Part shown: one piece after another, positions 6,748-15,387 of the stretch
Numbering within the stretch: the first letter of the stretch is position 1
Layout of the letters: each line of letters opens with the position of its first letter
NCBI GenBank assembly: GCA_902765485.1
Contig: CACWZZ010000024.1
Location: forward strand, 1 to 37,207
Direction of reading: 5' to 3'
DNA length: 37,207 nucleotides
DNA from: an uncultured Bacteroidales bacterium
Lineage (GTDB): Bacteria; Bacteroidota; Bacteroidia; Bacteroidales; Paludibacteraceae
Translations under genes and position numbers: made by a program
The notes under the pieces: generated by a model
What the model was told of the DNA's origin: nothing
Databases searched by the model: none
What the model saw: the letters and a program-made list of their open reading frames with translations, nothing else

Positions 6748-8394
6748 ATGGCAAAGTACAAATGGAGTTTTGCGAATGTGGGTGGAGTTACCCGCGTACG
6801 CATTCAGTCGGCGGAGGACATCCGCCATTTGGGTGAATTGGACAAGAAAATGTGGACCGTTCTCTCCTGCCCGGTTAATGGATTGGAAATCAGTTCGGAA
6901 TCGCTCTCTCTGATGGATACAGATGGCGATGGTAAACTGCGTCTGAAAGAAGTGGTAGCTACCGCCGAGTGGCTCTGCGCTAACCTCAAAGAGCCGAAAT
7001 CCCTCTTCGCGCAGACAGATGAGGTCGAAATCGCGAATATCGCTGACGAAGCAATCGCTGCTGTGGCGAAGAAAATCGCCGGCAAGGAGAATACCATCTC
7101 GCTGGCTGCCGTACAAGCTGCTATCGACGGCGTTACCATCGAGGAACAAGCTGTTCCCGCTGCGCCGCTGGAGGCAGATGTCATCGCGGCTTACAAAGAG
7201 AAAAGCGCTGAATATGCCGCGTATTTCGAGCAGGAGAAGCTGCAGAAACTGGGTCTCGCTCTGATCCCCGAAGAGACACCGAAACCCGGTATGAGCGAGA
7301 AGAAATTCCAAGAGATGGGTGCGCAGATCGCTGAATGGGAGGCTGCCAAAGCAGCTGCCGAAGGTGCTAACGCAGACGCGCTGGCTGCGGCGCAAGCCGA
7401 GTTCATGCCGCTGCGCAAACTGCTCCTCCTCCACCGCGATTTCTACCGCCTGCTGCGCAACTTCGTGACCCTAGAGGACTTCTATGACCTCAACGACAAG
7501 ACTATCGCTTCCTTCCAAGCCGGAACGCTCATCATTGACCAACGCGCGTGCCACCTCTGTATCCGCGTGAACGATATGGGCAAGCACGATGCGCAGGCTC
7601 CTCTGAGCGGTATGTATCTCCTCTATTGCAACTGCGTGAACCAAAAGACCGGAAAGACCGCGCAGATAGTAGCTGCTGTCACCCAAGGCGAGATCAAGAA
7701 CCTCAGCGTTGGCAAAAACGCCGTTTTCTATGACAACGGCGGACTGGACTACGATGCTACGGTATATAAGATCATCGAGAACCCGATCTCGATCCGTCAG
7801 GCATTCTGGACTCCTTACCGCAAGTTCTCCAAATGGGTCGAGGACAAGATCAACAAATCCGCCGCAGAGAAAGACGCAAAGGCATTCGACGATATGACCG
7901 CTAAAGCGGATGCTGCTGCCGCTGATCCCGCAGCAGAGAAGAAACCGGCATTCGACATCGCTAAGTTCGCCGGTATCTTTGCCGCCATCGGCATGGCTTT
8001 AGGTATGATCGGAGCCGCGCTGGCTTCCGTTGCTGCCGGTTTAGCCGCGCTCACATGGTGGCAGAACATCCTCGTCTTCATCTGTATCTTGTTGGTAATC
8101 AGCGGTCCGAGTATGATCATGGCTTGGCTCAAACTGCGGCGCCGTAACCTTGCGCCGGTATTGAACGCCAACGGTTGGGCTGTCAACGCCGACGCTATCA
8201 TCTCCGTTCCGTTCGGACGGACGCTCACCGAGCAAGTGGCTTTCCCCCTCATCAAAGCGCCGAAAATGAAAGGCGAGATGAGCAACGGTAAGAAATGGCT
8301 CATCGGAATAGGTATCACACTCATTGTATTAGGAATAATATGTCTCGTATTACATCTACTGGGCTTCTGCTTCTGCTGCTTCTGTTTCCATTAA
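6748..8394 (+). CDS. Membrane protein with one EF-hand loop, function unknown
   Basis: A 548-residue protein I do not recognise as a named family. A canonical 12-residue EF-hand calcium loop lies at 57-68 ([12 protein letters not shown], Asp at 1, 3 and 5 and Glu at 12). An Ala/Glu-rich, probably helical region spans about 130-220. Hydrophobic segments lie at about 405-460 (two passes) and about 517-540. The protein ends in a very unusual cysteine-rich tail [10 protein letters not shown]. There is no signal peptide, so the large N-terminal part is probably cytoplasmic and anchored by its C terminus. The last 55 bases overlap the next gene, which suggests translational coupling with the secreted peptidase. 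A role in sensing or envelope maintenance is only an inference. Confidence 0.75.
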   Translation: MAKYKWSFANVGGVTRVRIQSAEDIRHLGELDKKMWTVLSCPVNGLEISSESLSLMDTDGDGKLRLKEVVATAEWLCANLKEPKSLFAQTDEVEIANIADEAIAAVAKKIAGKENTISLAAVQAAIDGVTIEEQAVPAAPLEADVIAAYKEKSAEYAAYFEQEKLQKLGLALIPEETPKPGMSEKKFQEMGAQIAEWEAAKAAAEGANADALAAAQAEFMPLRKLLLLHRDFYRLLRNFVTLEDFYDLNDKTIASFQAGTLIIDQRACHLCIRVNDMGKHDAQAPLSGMYLLYCNCVNQKTGKTAQIVAAVTQGEIKNLSVGKNAVFYDNGGLDYDATVYKIIENPISIRQAFWTPYRKFSKWVEDKINKSAAEKDAKAFDDMTAKADAAAADPAAEKKPAFDIAKFAGIFAAIGMALGMIGAALASVAAGLAALTWWQNILVFICILLVISGPSMIMAWLKLRRRNLAPVLNANGWAVNADAIISVPFGRTLTEQVAFPLIKAPKMKGEMSNGKKWLIGIGITLIVLGIICLVLHLLGFCFCCFCFH

Positions 8395-9371
8395 GAGCCG
8401 ATAATGTCTTTACCGAAGATCTCTCTCTGAACCCGCCTTTGGACACGCTCGCCGTGGACAGCGAGGGCGACGAACTGGAGGAAATGGACGATCTGGACGC
8501 GCGTGCGGCGCAACTGCCGGAGTGCCTGGCAGGGCTCTTTGCCCATGATACACTCATCCTCGGATGTGACATGGAGCTGCTACCCAATAAGATCATCGTC
8601 CGTACCAAAGACGGCGATGTGGTCTATAAACTCGCACCGCAGTTCATGTTCGGCGACAGCACGCTCTTCACTCATCACCCGGCGGACAGCCTCTACCGGC
8701 ATATCTGGACGGACGAGCGCGTGAACCCGTACGGCAACCTGTTCGACAGCTTGCGCGAGGATGTGCATATCCCGATGGCGGGGTTTGTTCTTCCCGCTCC
8801 GGGCTATGTAACGAGTCCGTTCGGCTGGCGCCGGTACAGAATGCATAAGGGCACCGATATAAAAGTACAGATCGGCGACTCGATCCGCTCGGCTTGGCCC
8901 GGTCAGGTACGTATCGTAGGATGGGATCCGCGCGGCTATGGATACTATGTGGTCCTTCGCCATGACAACGGTCTGGAGACGATCTACGGTCACTTGAGCC
9001 GTCCGCTCGTGGATGAATATGAGCGTGTTCCGGCGGGCTACGTGATCGGTCTGGGGGGTAACACAGGACGCTCCACCGGCAGCCATCTCCACCTGGAGAT
9101 CCGCTACTTGGGCGAAGCCATGAACCCCGCTAACGTCATCGATTTCACGACAGGCAAGCTGAAGAACGACCAAGAGTACGTGATCGGCATCAAGGCGATG
9201 AAACAGGCGCGCGCAGAGCAAGCCGCGATGAAATACCACAAGGTGCGCTCCGGCGACACTCTCTCCGGCATTGCCAAACGCTACGGCACAACTGTACGCA
9301 AGCTTTGCCAGCTGAATAAAATCAAGGAGACCAAAGTACTGCAGATCGGACAGAAGATCCGGGTAAGGTAA
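8340..9371 (+). CDS. Secreted M23 metallopeptidase with C-terminal LysM
   Basis: A 343-residue murein endopeptidase candidate. The start at 8340 gives a signal peptide ([10 protein letters not shown] then a Leu run, probable cut after Ala20) and overlaps the previous gene by 55 bp. The M23 domain (about 150-265) has the zinc ligands in place: H169 and D173 in MHKGTD, and H249-L-H251 in SHLHLEIRY, with H218 also conserved. A LysM domain follows at about 299-343, binding the glycan chain. The domain order (M23 then LysM) is the reverse of many NlpD-like proteins. It likely cuts peptide cross-links in the periplasm. A convergent bidirectional hairpin terminator follows. Confidence 0.9.
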   Translation: MSRITSTGLLLLLLLFPLRADNVFTEDLSLNPPLDTLAVDSEGDELEEMDDLDARAAQLPECLAGLFAHDTLILGCDMELLPNKIIVRTKDGDVVYKLAPQFMFGDSTLFTHHPADSLYRHIWTDERVNPYGNLFDSLREDVHIPMAGFVLPAPGYVTSPFGWRRYRMHKGTDIKVQIGDSIRSAWPGQVRIVGWDPRGYGYYVVLRHDNGLETIYGHLSRPLVDEYERVPAGYVIGLGGNTGRSTGSHLHLEIRYLGEAMNPANVIDFTTGKLKNDQEYVIGIKAMKQARAEQAAMKYHKVRSGDTLSGIAKRYGTTVRKLCQLNKIKETKVLQIGQKIRVR

Positions 9372-9392
9372 TAAATCGTCCAATCGTAAATA

Positions 9393-9424
9393 GAATAAAC
9401 GCGGCCCAAAGGTCGCGTTTATTC
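9393..9424. terminator. Bidirectional terminator between the M23 peptidase and rlmH
   Basis: GAATAAACGCGGCC (9393-9406) and GGTCGCGTTTATTC (9411-9424) pair over 14 bp, with one G-T type mismatch and a 4-nt loop CAAA. The A-rich and T-rich ends serve both directions. It overlaps the last two codons of rlmH. Confidence 0.8.
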
Positions 9425-9889
9425 GTGGTGGTAAGGCTCGCCGCGGAGAATAGTCATTCCGCGGTAGATCTGTTCCACCGCCATCAGACGTATCATCTGG
9501 TGAGAGAAAGTCATTTGCGAGAACGATACCTTGCCATTAGCGCGGGCATAGACCGCTTCGCTGAAGCCGTACGGACCTCCGATAACAAGCGTCAGATCCT
9601 TGCCGGAACCCATCTTCTTTTGCAGCCATTCGGCATACTCAATAGACCGGAACTCCCGTCCGTGTTCGTCCAACAGCACAACGTCCATCGATGGAGTGAC
9701 AAACCGCAGGATAGCTTCGCCTTCGGCGGTTTTGATCTGCTCCTCGCTGAGCGCTTTGGTGTTCTTCAGATCCGGCACAACAACCAACTCAAACGGCACA
9801 TAGTGTTTGAGCCGCGAGATATATTCCTCCATTAGGGAGGACAGACGGGAATCGGTGGTCTTGCCTACCACAAGAAGGGTGATTTTCAT
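9419..9889 (-). CDS. rlmH: 23S rRNA (pseudouridine1915-N3)-methyltransferase RlmH
   Basis: A 156-residue SPOUT methyltransferase that methylates pseudouridine 1915 of 23S rRNA in assembled 70S ribosomes, using SAM. Diagnostic features are the N terminus MKITLLVVGK, the cofactor-knot segment LVIGGPYGFSEAV (about 101-113), and the strongly conserved C-terminal block FSHQMIRLMAVEQIYRG ending in EPYHHE. Length equals the family norm. It starts 8 bp after the stop of an unrelated lipoprotein gene, so it is probably read as the last gene of that unit. Confidence 0.97.
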   Translation of the reverse strand: MKITLLVVGKTTDSRLSSLMEEYISRLKHYVPFELVVVPDLKNTKALSEEQIKTAEGEAILRFVTPSMDVVLLDEHGREFRSIEYAEWLQKKMGSGKDLTLVIGGPYGFSEAVYARANGKVSFSQMTFSHQMIRLMAVEQIYRGMTILRGEPYHHE

Positions 9890-9897
9890 AACACCGG

Positions 9898-10803
9898 TTA
9901 TAATAGTTTATCCATATCCTTTATATACAAGTTGGTGGAATCGGTGTCCTGGAAATAGTAAACGCAGTCTTTGTGCCACGTAAACTTATAGACCGCCATG
10001 TGTTTGAACAGCCCGTCAAAGCCGGTGATGCCGGTATAGTACGTGTGACCTTCTTCAAACGTGCAGGTCGTCGATAGGCGGTCATCATGCTCGGTCGCTT
10101 TCACGCCGTAAAAAATATCGGCTGTTTCGGGATTATCGAACATATCCTCTTCCCAGTTGTAGAAGAAGGGGAGCGGAGTACCCCATTCCGCAATCTCTGT
10201 GGTAAGTTCGAGGCTGTCTTTGGTGATGGCAATATAGGGATAGCGGGCGTTGATGTGACCGAGCGTGTCCACCGGGTAGAGATAGTCCCACATGCCCCTC
10301 ACACGGTATTCAAAACGAACATCTACGGTGGAGGCGATAGATGTCTTGATATTCTCCAATACCAGTTTTCCGGCAGGTCTCATTGTTTCCGGATCAACAG
10401 GGAACGCAAATACCCAATAGTCCGTGTAGGGGGTCAGACCCGTGAAGAAATGGCTGGTTTTACCATATTGGAGCGAGTGGCTGGAGAAGGGAGCTATAGT
10501 AAATTCTTGCTGGTGAAGCAGATCATTCCGCCATAATAAATACTCCGCGTACGCGCTGTCAAGGGCTAACTGCATGAACTGCTTCTGGTGGGTTATGGGG
10601 TTAAAATCCTCCCACGGCTCTCGGATCGCAATGAGGTAATATGCGTCCTTGTTGGTTGAGTACTCACACTCAATGAAGCCCGAGGACACATTCGTGATAT
10701 TCATTTTTACTTCTACGTCCTTCGTCTCGTAGTACGCCTCTGTATTGCAGGACGCAAGGAGGAAGGAGCAAAGGATAAGAAGCAACGTAATTTTAGTTCT
10801 CAT
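9898..10803 (-). CDS. Lipoprotein of unknown function
   Basis: A 301-residue predicted lipoprotein. The signal peptide MRTKITLLLILCSFLLASC ends in a lipobox with Cys19. The rest is rich in beta-type segments and aromatic residues (for example FTGLTPYTDYWVFAFP near 120, which resembles the FN3 strand where a domain asks how a residue is exposed). A fibronectin-III-like fold is possible but not proven. Its start overlaps the upstream hydrolase gene by 11 bp, so the two are probably translated together and may act at the same membrane. No specific function can be assigned. Confidence 0.8.
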   Translation of the reverse strand: MRTKITLLLILCSFLLASCNTEAYYETKDVEVKMNITNVSSGFIECEYSTNKDAYYLIAIREPWEDFNPITHQKQFMQLALDSAYAEYLLWRNDLLHQQEFTIAPFSSHSLQYGKTSHFFTGLTPYTDYWVFAFPVDPETMRPAGKLVLENIKTSIASTVDVRFEYRVRGMWDYLYPVDTLGHINARYPYIAITKDSLELTTEIAEWGTPLPFFYNWEEDMFDNPETADIFYGVKATEHDDRLSTTCTFEEGHTYYTGITGFDGLFKHMAVYKFTWHKDCVYYFQDTDSTNLYIKDMDKLL

Positions 10804-12139
10804 ATTTCCTCCTTTCTGCCTCTTCGTTAGCTAATAATTCTTGTACAGTATAGATAAATCGCAAGCAGGTCAGTACGTGTCCGCCGTAGTGCCCGAAATT
10901 ATAGGTGATGTTGGCTTCCTTCCAATGCGACCGGGCATGTGTGGCGTTGGTGTACGGCACCGTCTCATCGTCCATCGAGTGCATCATATAGACCGATGCT
11001 TTCGGGATCCAGTCATAGGCGATGATGGAGTTCAGGGTCATAGCCTTGTATAGCTCCGCTACTTTTTCGGACGTCTGTTCCATAGCTTCCGGGGTCAGCA
11101 GGTTGTGCGTCACCTTGGTGCCGATCAGTTTGTTAATCTGCGCGGACGTGAAACGCTTGCTGTTGATCCAGTCCTCCACATGTTCGCATAGCCACGGCTG
11201 CATCATGTCCTCCAACTGCATGTTCAGTTTGTTGCCTTTGATCATGCCTTGCAGCACTAATGGTACGGCTACCGGGTAACCGGCTGTGTCGGTTGTGACG
11301 AAACGCTCGTAGGTCGCCTGTATGTCGTACGGACCGCCGCCGGCGAACACGCGGTGGAGCATAATATTATTGATGTCAGACGCGTCGCTGTATTCGCTCT
11401 CAATCAGGTACTGTACCGCCATCGTGGTAGCCCCCCCTTGACTATAGCCTACAAGATCCACACTGGGGTCATCCGCACTCCTGCCGACTGACTCCAACCA
11501 TGGCTTGACGGCGAGATACATATCCACTACGTTATGCGCCGTTACGTCCATCACCAAGTATGGGTGAACTTCCTTTGACGTAACCCCGTAACCGATATAA
11601 TCCGGGATGATAAGACCATACCCCGATTTAACCAGCACCCCCTCTAACGAGAAACAATTGCTCGGTGCTTCGGCGTTGGAGCAAACGGTATAGTGGCTCA
11701 CTATGATCATGCGTTTGGGATTACCATTCTTGGGAAGCATCACTTTGCCCGAGAGTGTAATCGGGTTGCCTTCAATGTCTATGCTGGGGTAAGTGCCTAC
11801 CACTTCTATTATTTGGTTCTGGTTCCCGTATTTGAGCAGCTCCTGCAGAATACCGGCTCCCGTGACCGAATTCGTGCGCCGCGGACCCGGCATATCGCTC
11901 TCCTCTGACGGCTGATCGCTGCCCCCTGTCCACTCGTTCACCGGCGTGCCGTCCGGCAGATAACAGTTGGAAGGAAGACCGTCACTCAGATCCCGCTCAT
12001 TCTGACCAATGACTTGGAATTTCAGCCCTTCTGCCGCAGGTGTCTCCGAGAAATTGACATACTCGTCCTGACGAAATTGACATCCTGTCATCCATACCGC
12101 CAAGAGCAGCAATAGAATATGTTGGTATCTGTATCTCAT
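10793..12139 (-). CDS. Lipoprotein alpha/beta-hydrolase (secretory-lipase-like)
   Basis: A 448-residue serine hydrolase anchored as a lipoprotein (lipobox ending at Cys20, MTGC). The nucleophile elbow is GYSQGG with Ser233. Asp390 or Asp391 in MHSMDDETVP and His417 or His421 in NFGHYGGH are good candidates for the rest of the triad, in the order expected for alpha/beta hydrolases. Before the elbow, IIPDYIGYGVTSK (about 177-189) resembles the secretory lipase (LIP) group, which acts on esters. Substrate is unknown. It overlaps the downstream lipoprotein gene by 11 bp. Confidence 0.85.
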   Translation of the reverse strand: MRYRYQHILLLLLAVWMTGCQFRQDEYVNFSETPAAEGLKFQVIGQNERDLSDGLPSNCYLPDGTPVNEWTGGSDQPSEESDMPGPRRTNSVTGAGILQELLKYGNQNQIIEVVGTYPSIDIEGNPITLSGKVMLPKNGNPKRMIIVSHYTVCSNAEAPSNCFSLEGVLVKSGYGLIIPDYIGYGVTSKEVHPYLVMDVTAHNVVDMYLAVKPWLESVGRSADDPSVDLVGYSQGGATTMAVQYLIESEYSDASDINNIMLHRVFAGGGPYDIQATYERFVTTDTAGYPVAVPLVLQGMIKGNKLNMQLEDMMQPWLCEHVEDWINSKRFTSAQINKLIGTKVTHNLLTPEAMEQTSEKVAELYKAMTLNSIIAYDWIPKASVYMMHSMDDETVPYTNATHARSHWKEANITYNFGHYGGHVLTCLRFIYTVQELLANEEAERRKYEN

Positions 12140-12147
12140 AATTCAAT

Positions 12148-12171
12148 CTTCAAATCTTCAAATCTTCAAAT
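12148..12171. repeat. 8-bp tandem repeat, three perfect units
   Basis: CTTCAAAT occurs three times without change, flanked by partial units. It lies in the 36-bp gap between the barrel-like gene and the hydrolase gene. It resembles the 7-nt junction repeats found further right but has a unit of eight. Confidence 0.85.
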
Positions 12172-12175
12172 CTTC

Positions 12176-12832
12176 TCAGAATCTCGCCCCTAATCCTACA
12201 TTAATAATCCGCGACGAAGCCATATAGATCGCATTCGCATTCTTGAGCGCGTACAAGCCTCCGAAATCGACCGTCCAGAACCACCGCTTGTAGTTGGCGC
12301 TCACGCCGAAGACGGTGATATTGACCGCAGCACCCACCTCAGTGCGCTGGCCTTTGGCGTTCGTCTCCGTACCTCCGTTGATGTCCATTCCAATACCTAT
12401 ACCGGAATACAGATTCACATATTCATGGTGAAAATAAGTGAAGCGGATCGTGGGCATGAAAACCAGATTGTAGAAATAATGCCCGCGGCTGCGGCTCATC
12501 TCAACCCCTGCGCCGTTACGCGTCACGTCGTCCCAGCCTACTTCGCTCATGTCCATCATGGCACCCAGCGAGAACCAGTGTTTAAACCGATATTGGTACT
12601 CCAGCCATATATGCTGGTGGTGGCGGTAATTCTCATGATACGTCTGTTGAAAACTCTCCGGCATCGTGGTAGCGATGTTCGTCGGATTATGCCACATTAG
12701 ACTCTCGAATAACTGGTCGCCCCAACCCAAGCGGATCTCATTACGCCAGGTGATGTGATCCCATTTAGTCTCCCCTAATGCCGGAAAAGACACTAGGCAG
12801 AGCAACAGACAGATGTATATTTTTCGCTTCAC
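12176..12832 (-). CDS. Outer-membrane beta-barrel-like protein
   Basis: A 218-residue exported protein. A signal peptide MKRKIYICLLLCLVSFPALG precedes a chain of alternating hydrophobic and aromatic strands (WLEYQYRFKHWFSLGAMMD, YFYNLVFMPTIRFTYF, VNLYSGIGIGMDI) and it ends in a C-terminal GLGARF with terminal Phe, as in outer-membrane barrels. It is probably an eight- to ten-strand barrel of unknown function. The start is GTG at 12830-12832; no ATG exists in the signal-peptide region. The only promoter seen would begin transcription almost exactly at this codon, so the message may be leaderless. Confidence 0.78.
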   Translation of the reverse strand: MKRKIYICLLLCLVSFPALGETKWDHITWRNEIRLGWGDQLFESLMWHNPTNIATTMPESFQQTYHENYRHHQHIWLEYQYRFKHWFSLGAMMDMSEVGWDDVTRNGAGVEMSRSRGHYFYNLVFMPTIRFTYFHHEYVNLYSGIGIGMDINGGTETNAKGQRTEVGAAVNITVFGVSANYKRWFWTVDFGGLYALKNANAIYMASSRIINVGLGARF

Positions 12833-12836
12833 GCTG

Positions 12837-12868
12837 CAAAATTAGTAAAAAATTTGCATATATGCAAG
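12837..12868 (-). promoter_or_regulatory. Minus-strand promoter of the barrel-like protein
   Basis: Reading the minus strand, CTTG (12868-12865) and TAATTTTG (12844-12837) are 20 nt apart. The -33 box lies at the edge of the palindrome TTGCATATATGCAA (12854-12867), shared with the divergent nadC promoter. Confidence 0.65.
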
Positions 12869-12884
12869 AATTTTTGTACTTTTG
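12853..12884 (+). promoter_or_regulatory. Promoter of nadC
   Basis: TTTG at 12853-12856 and TACTTTTG at 12877-12884, spacing 20 nt. The -33 box overlaps the other edge of the 14-bp palindrome at 12854-12867, so one bound protein could control both divergent promoters. Confidence 0.72.
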
Positions 12885-12901
12885 CACAAAAATTTCGAAT
12901 T

Positions 12902-13795
12902 ATGGACAAGCAAGAACTACGTAAACTGATTGCAATCTGGTTCGAAGAGGACATCCGCGACGGCGACCATACCTCGCTCAGTTGCATTCCTCCTACCCAA
13001 ATGGGATGCCAGCAGTTAATTATCAAAGACACAGGTGTGCTCGCCGGTGTTGAGGTGGCAAAAGAGATCATCAATTATTTTGATCCCGAGTGCAGGGTGG
13101 AGCAGTTTCTGCATGACGGCGACCATGTGAAGCCCGGAGATATTGCCTTCAAGGTCTATGGCAAGGAACTCAGCCTCCTTCAGATCGAACGCACGATGCT
13201 CAATATCATGCAGCGCATGTCGGGTGTCGCTACTACGGCGCATCGCTATCAATCGCTCATAGAGGACACCGGTTGCCATGTCCTCGACACGCGCAAGACC
13301 ACGCCCGGACTCCGCTATCTGGAGAAAGAGGCGGTCGCGCTCGGTGGAGGTATGAACCATCGGATCGGCTTGTTTGACATGATCTTGCTCAAGGACAACC
13401 ACGTGGACTTCGCAGGAGGTATCACAGCCGCCCTCACGCGTGCACGCGATTATTTAAAAAGGAAAGCAGAAGAGGGGCAGAAAGAGCGTTTCCTGAATAT
13501 GAAGATAGAGATTGAGGTACGTAATTTCGACGAGATCCGCGAAGCACTCGCTACCAATATCCCCGATCGTATAATGCTTGATAACTTCACGCCGGAGAAA
13601 ACCCGCGAAGCGGTCGTTATGATCCGCGAATGGGAAAAGACTGCCGGACGTCACATGGAGATCGAGTCCTCCGGCGGTATTACAATCGACACGATCCGTT
13701 CCTATGCCGAGCAGGGCGTGGACTTCGTCTCTGTAGGAGCGCTCACCCACAGTTACAAATCCCTCGACATGTCCTTTAAAGCGGTGAAGAATTGA
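12902..13795 (+). CDS. nadC: Nicotinate-nucleotide pyrophosphorylase (quinolinate phosphoribosyltransferase)
   Basis: A 297-residue enzyme of de novo NAD synthesis. It converts quinolinate and PRPP to nicotinate mononucleotide, CO2 and pyrophosphate in the cytoplasm. Recognisable blocks are EDIRDGDHTS at 12-21, the helix LLQIERTMLNIMQRMSGVAT near 97-116, LDTRKTTPGLRYLEKEAV (catalytic Arg/Lys region) near 134-151, GGGMNHRIGLFDMILLKDNH near 153-172, and the C-terminal ESSGGI and VGALTHS phosphate-binding elements. The ATG at 12902 fits the promoter and the family length; an ATG at 12854 would lie inside the promoter. nadA and nadB are not in the window. Confidence 0.96.
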   Translation: MDKQELRKLIAIWFEEDIRDGDHTSLSCIPPTQMGCQQLIIKDTGVLAGVEVAKEIINYFDPECRVEQFLHDGDHVKPGDIAFKVYGKELSLLQIERTMLNIMQRMSGVATTAHRYQSLIEDTGCHVLDTRKTTPGLRYLEKEAVALGGGMNHRIGLFDMILLKDNHVDFAGGITAALTRARDYLKRKAEEGQKERFLNMKIEIEVRNFDEIREALATNIPDRIMLDNFTPEKTREAVVMIREWEKTAGRHMEIESSGGITIDTIRSYAEQGVDFVSVGALTHSYKSLDMSFKAVKN

Positions 13796-13823
13796 ACATT
13801 TCCTAATACAGGTTTTTACGTGG

Positions 13824-13850
13824 TTGTACCGTGGTTTTATCGTGGTACAA
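13824..13850. terminator. Possible weak terminator between nadC and the pectinesterase
   Basis: TTGTACC (13824-13830) and GGTACAA (13844-13850) form a 7-bp stem with a 13-nt loop in the 66-bp convergent gap. The hairpin lacks a strong T-run, so function is uncertain. Confidence 0.4.
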
Positions 13851-13861
13851 AATAGAACATT

Positions 13862-15148
13862 TTATTCTTTGTTCTTTAACCATGTTTTAGGCGTTAGTTT
13901 TGTGCCATCAGGTAAAATGGGTTTCCGGAGTACGGAGACCCATTTTGGTCTTCCTTTAGAGCCATCCTGCGACTTATACTCATAGCTGCGCGGGCAAGGA
14001 TTAGCGGGATCGAACTCCGGGCGTTTCTGGATAAGCCCCGTGTGCCAGCCTTCGGCGTTCAGCACGCCCTCGTCCCATGTGGTATATGCCCATACAGTCT
14101 CTCCCCATGTCCTCCACGGACGTGCCAGCCAGACCTGCTGGCTGACGGCTGACGGCTGATGGCTGACGGCTGATAGTTCCTCCTCCGTCGCCAGCCGTAT
14201 ATGACATTTATAAAACAATAGTCCCCTGCTTTCGAATTTTGACTTTCGACTTTCGACTTTATCCCCCTCCCTTGAGGGGTGAAGAGCTCCGCTCGATCGA
14301 GCGTCCTGTGGACGGTCGTAGAACTCTCTCGGGGTGGGGTTACTCCTACCGGCTGCAATATAGCATTTATCTCCTTTCTCTCCGTTGATATTGGCGACGA
14401 TCGTAGCGCGGTCCACAGCCATCGTCATGCCGCCGAAGATGAAGTCCACGCCGCCTTGCAATACTCCTTTCTCCCAATAAATACTCGCTCCTTCGTCGCC
14501 GTAGAGCACGTCCTGCCTTCCGACCGCGCGGCAGTTCTTCAAATGCGCATTCTTTGCCCCCTCGGTAAACGAAATAGCAGCCGCGCGCTCGCGGTATTTC
14601 TTCAGCTGCACCTCCGTGCTCCCAACCTCTTTCGGACGCACAGGCATCACTTTCTTCGGACGCTCTTTCTCCGTCCATGGCATGTCGCTCTGGCTGATGT
14701 CCACCAGACTGTCTGCCGCCTCAAGGTCGCAGACATAGAGATTGAATGAGTTCTCAAAGATAATATTCTCTGCCGTGAAATCCGGCGCAGTAACGAGCAC
14801 AGAAGCGTTCCATCGCCGCTCACGGCTTCCGCCGTAATTGACCCTATTTCCCATACTCCGATACTGATATCCGTGTCCGTAGTACCAAGTGATCCGCACG
14901 GCATTAGGATCGCAATCCACGCCGCCGTTCTGCAATCCGATAGAAGGCTTCCGGCTGGCGTTCTTGATCGTCAAACCGGGCACATCAATCGTAATCTCCT
15001 CGCGGTACGTCCCCGGCTCAATGAGGATCGTCGTCCGCTCGCCCTTCTGTTCATACACCGTCCGCGCGCTATCCAGCGCGTCATTGATCCGCTCCCCCTG
15101 CCCCACATGAAGCACCAGAACCAATATACTTGCCAAAAAACTATTCAT
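13862..15148 (-). CDS. Secreted pectinesterase with low-complexity in-frame inserts
   Basis: A 428-residue carbohydrate esterase family 8-like enzyme that demethylates pectin. It has a short signal peptide, then the parallel beta-helix markers GTYREEI, GRQDVLYGD, GGVDFIFGG (catalytic Asp region) and LARPWRTWGE (family signature with the usual Gly replaced by Ala). Two inserts sit between the conserved blocks. One reads HPSREGDKVESRKSKFESR, encoded by a run of 7-nt units (14229-14263) plus a CCCCTCC-type palindrome. The other reads SAVSHQPSAVSQQ, encoded by five 7-nt units (14140-14174), directly before the LARPW motif. The frame stays open through both. The enzyme may still be active, because the inserts lie where loops are expected. 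It has its own promoter. Confidence 0.88.
   Translation of the reverse strand: MNSFLASILVLVLHVGQGERINDALDSARTVYEQKGERTTILIEPGTYREEITIDVPGLTIKNASRKPSIGLQNGGVDCDPNAVRITWYYGHGYQYRSMGNRVNYGGSRERRWNASVLVTAPDFTAENIIFENSFNLYVCDLEAADSLVDISQSDMPWTEKERPKKVMPVRPKEVGSTEVQLKKYRERAAAISFTEGAKNAHLKNCRAVGRQDVLYGDEGASIYWEKGVLQGGVDFIFGGMTMAVDRATIVANINGEKGDKCYIAAGRSNPTPREFYDRPQDARSSGALHPSREGDKVESRKSKFESRGLLFYKCHIRLATEEELSAVSHQPSAVSQQVWLARPWRTWGETVWAYTTWDEGVLNAEGWHTGLIQKRPEFDPANPCPRSYEYKSQDGSKGRPKWVSVLRKPILPDGTKLTPKTWLKNKE
14140..14174. repeat. Heptamer repeat GGCTGAC/T, five units, inside the pectinesterase
   Basis: On the plus strand GGCTGAC, GGCTGAC, GGCTGAT, GGCTGAC, GGCTGAT run without a gap. Translated in the minus frame they give a 7-residue periodic peptide (SAVSHQP, SAVSQQ). 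The same unit occurs at 19714-19741. Confidence 0.92.
14229..14263. repeat. Heptamer repeat CTTTCGA, five units, inside the pectinesterase
   Basis: CTTTCGA, ATTTTGA, CTTTCGA, CTTTCGA, CTTTATC. Translated on the minus strand it gives KVESRKS, KFESR. It is followed at 14264-14279 by a CCCCT...AGGGG palindrome that resembles the one at 15207-15223. Confidence 0.88.
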
Positions 15149-15290
15149 AAATCACTAATCTTTAATTACTTGCGTTGCGTTAACTTTTCCATCCTATTTC
15201 TTAACTCCTCCCCTTTAGGGAGGTTGGGTGGGGCTTGTCCTCTTCATCTCCCTCCTGACTTTTTCTCTTTACCGAGCACGTTTGCGCCTG
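15149..15290. other. Pectinesterase leader with a CCTCCC palindrome
   Basis: The transcript leader on the minus strand. It holds a hairpin CCTCCC-CTTTA-GGGAGG at 15207-15223 followed by TTGGGTGGGG, a form that looks like a dispersed REP-type palindrome and is echoed inside the pectinesterase gene near 14264-14345. Confidence 0.45.
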
Positions 15291-15322
15291 CAAATGTACT
15301 GCTTTTTTTTGATATATGCAAA
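15291..15322 (-). promoter_or_regulatory. Promoter of the pectinesterase
   Basis: On the minus strand TTTG (15322-15319) and TACATTTG (15298-15291) are 20 nt apart. The leader to the ATG at 15148 is about 140 nt. Confidence 0.7.
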
Positions 15323-15387
15323 TTTTCCTGCGATTTTCGATATTCTTCGTCTTTTATATTCTCTGTGTTTTATATTCTTCGTCTTGT

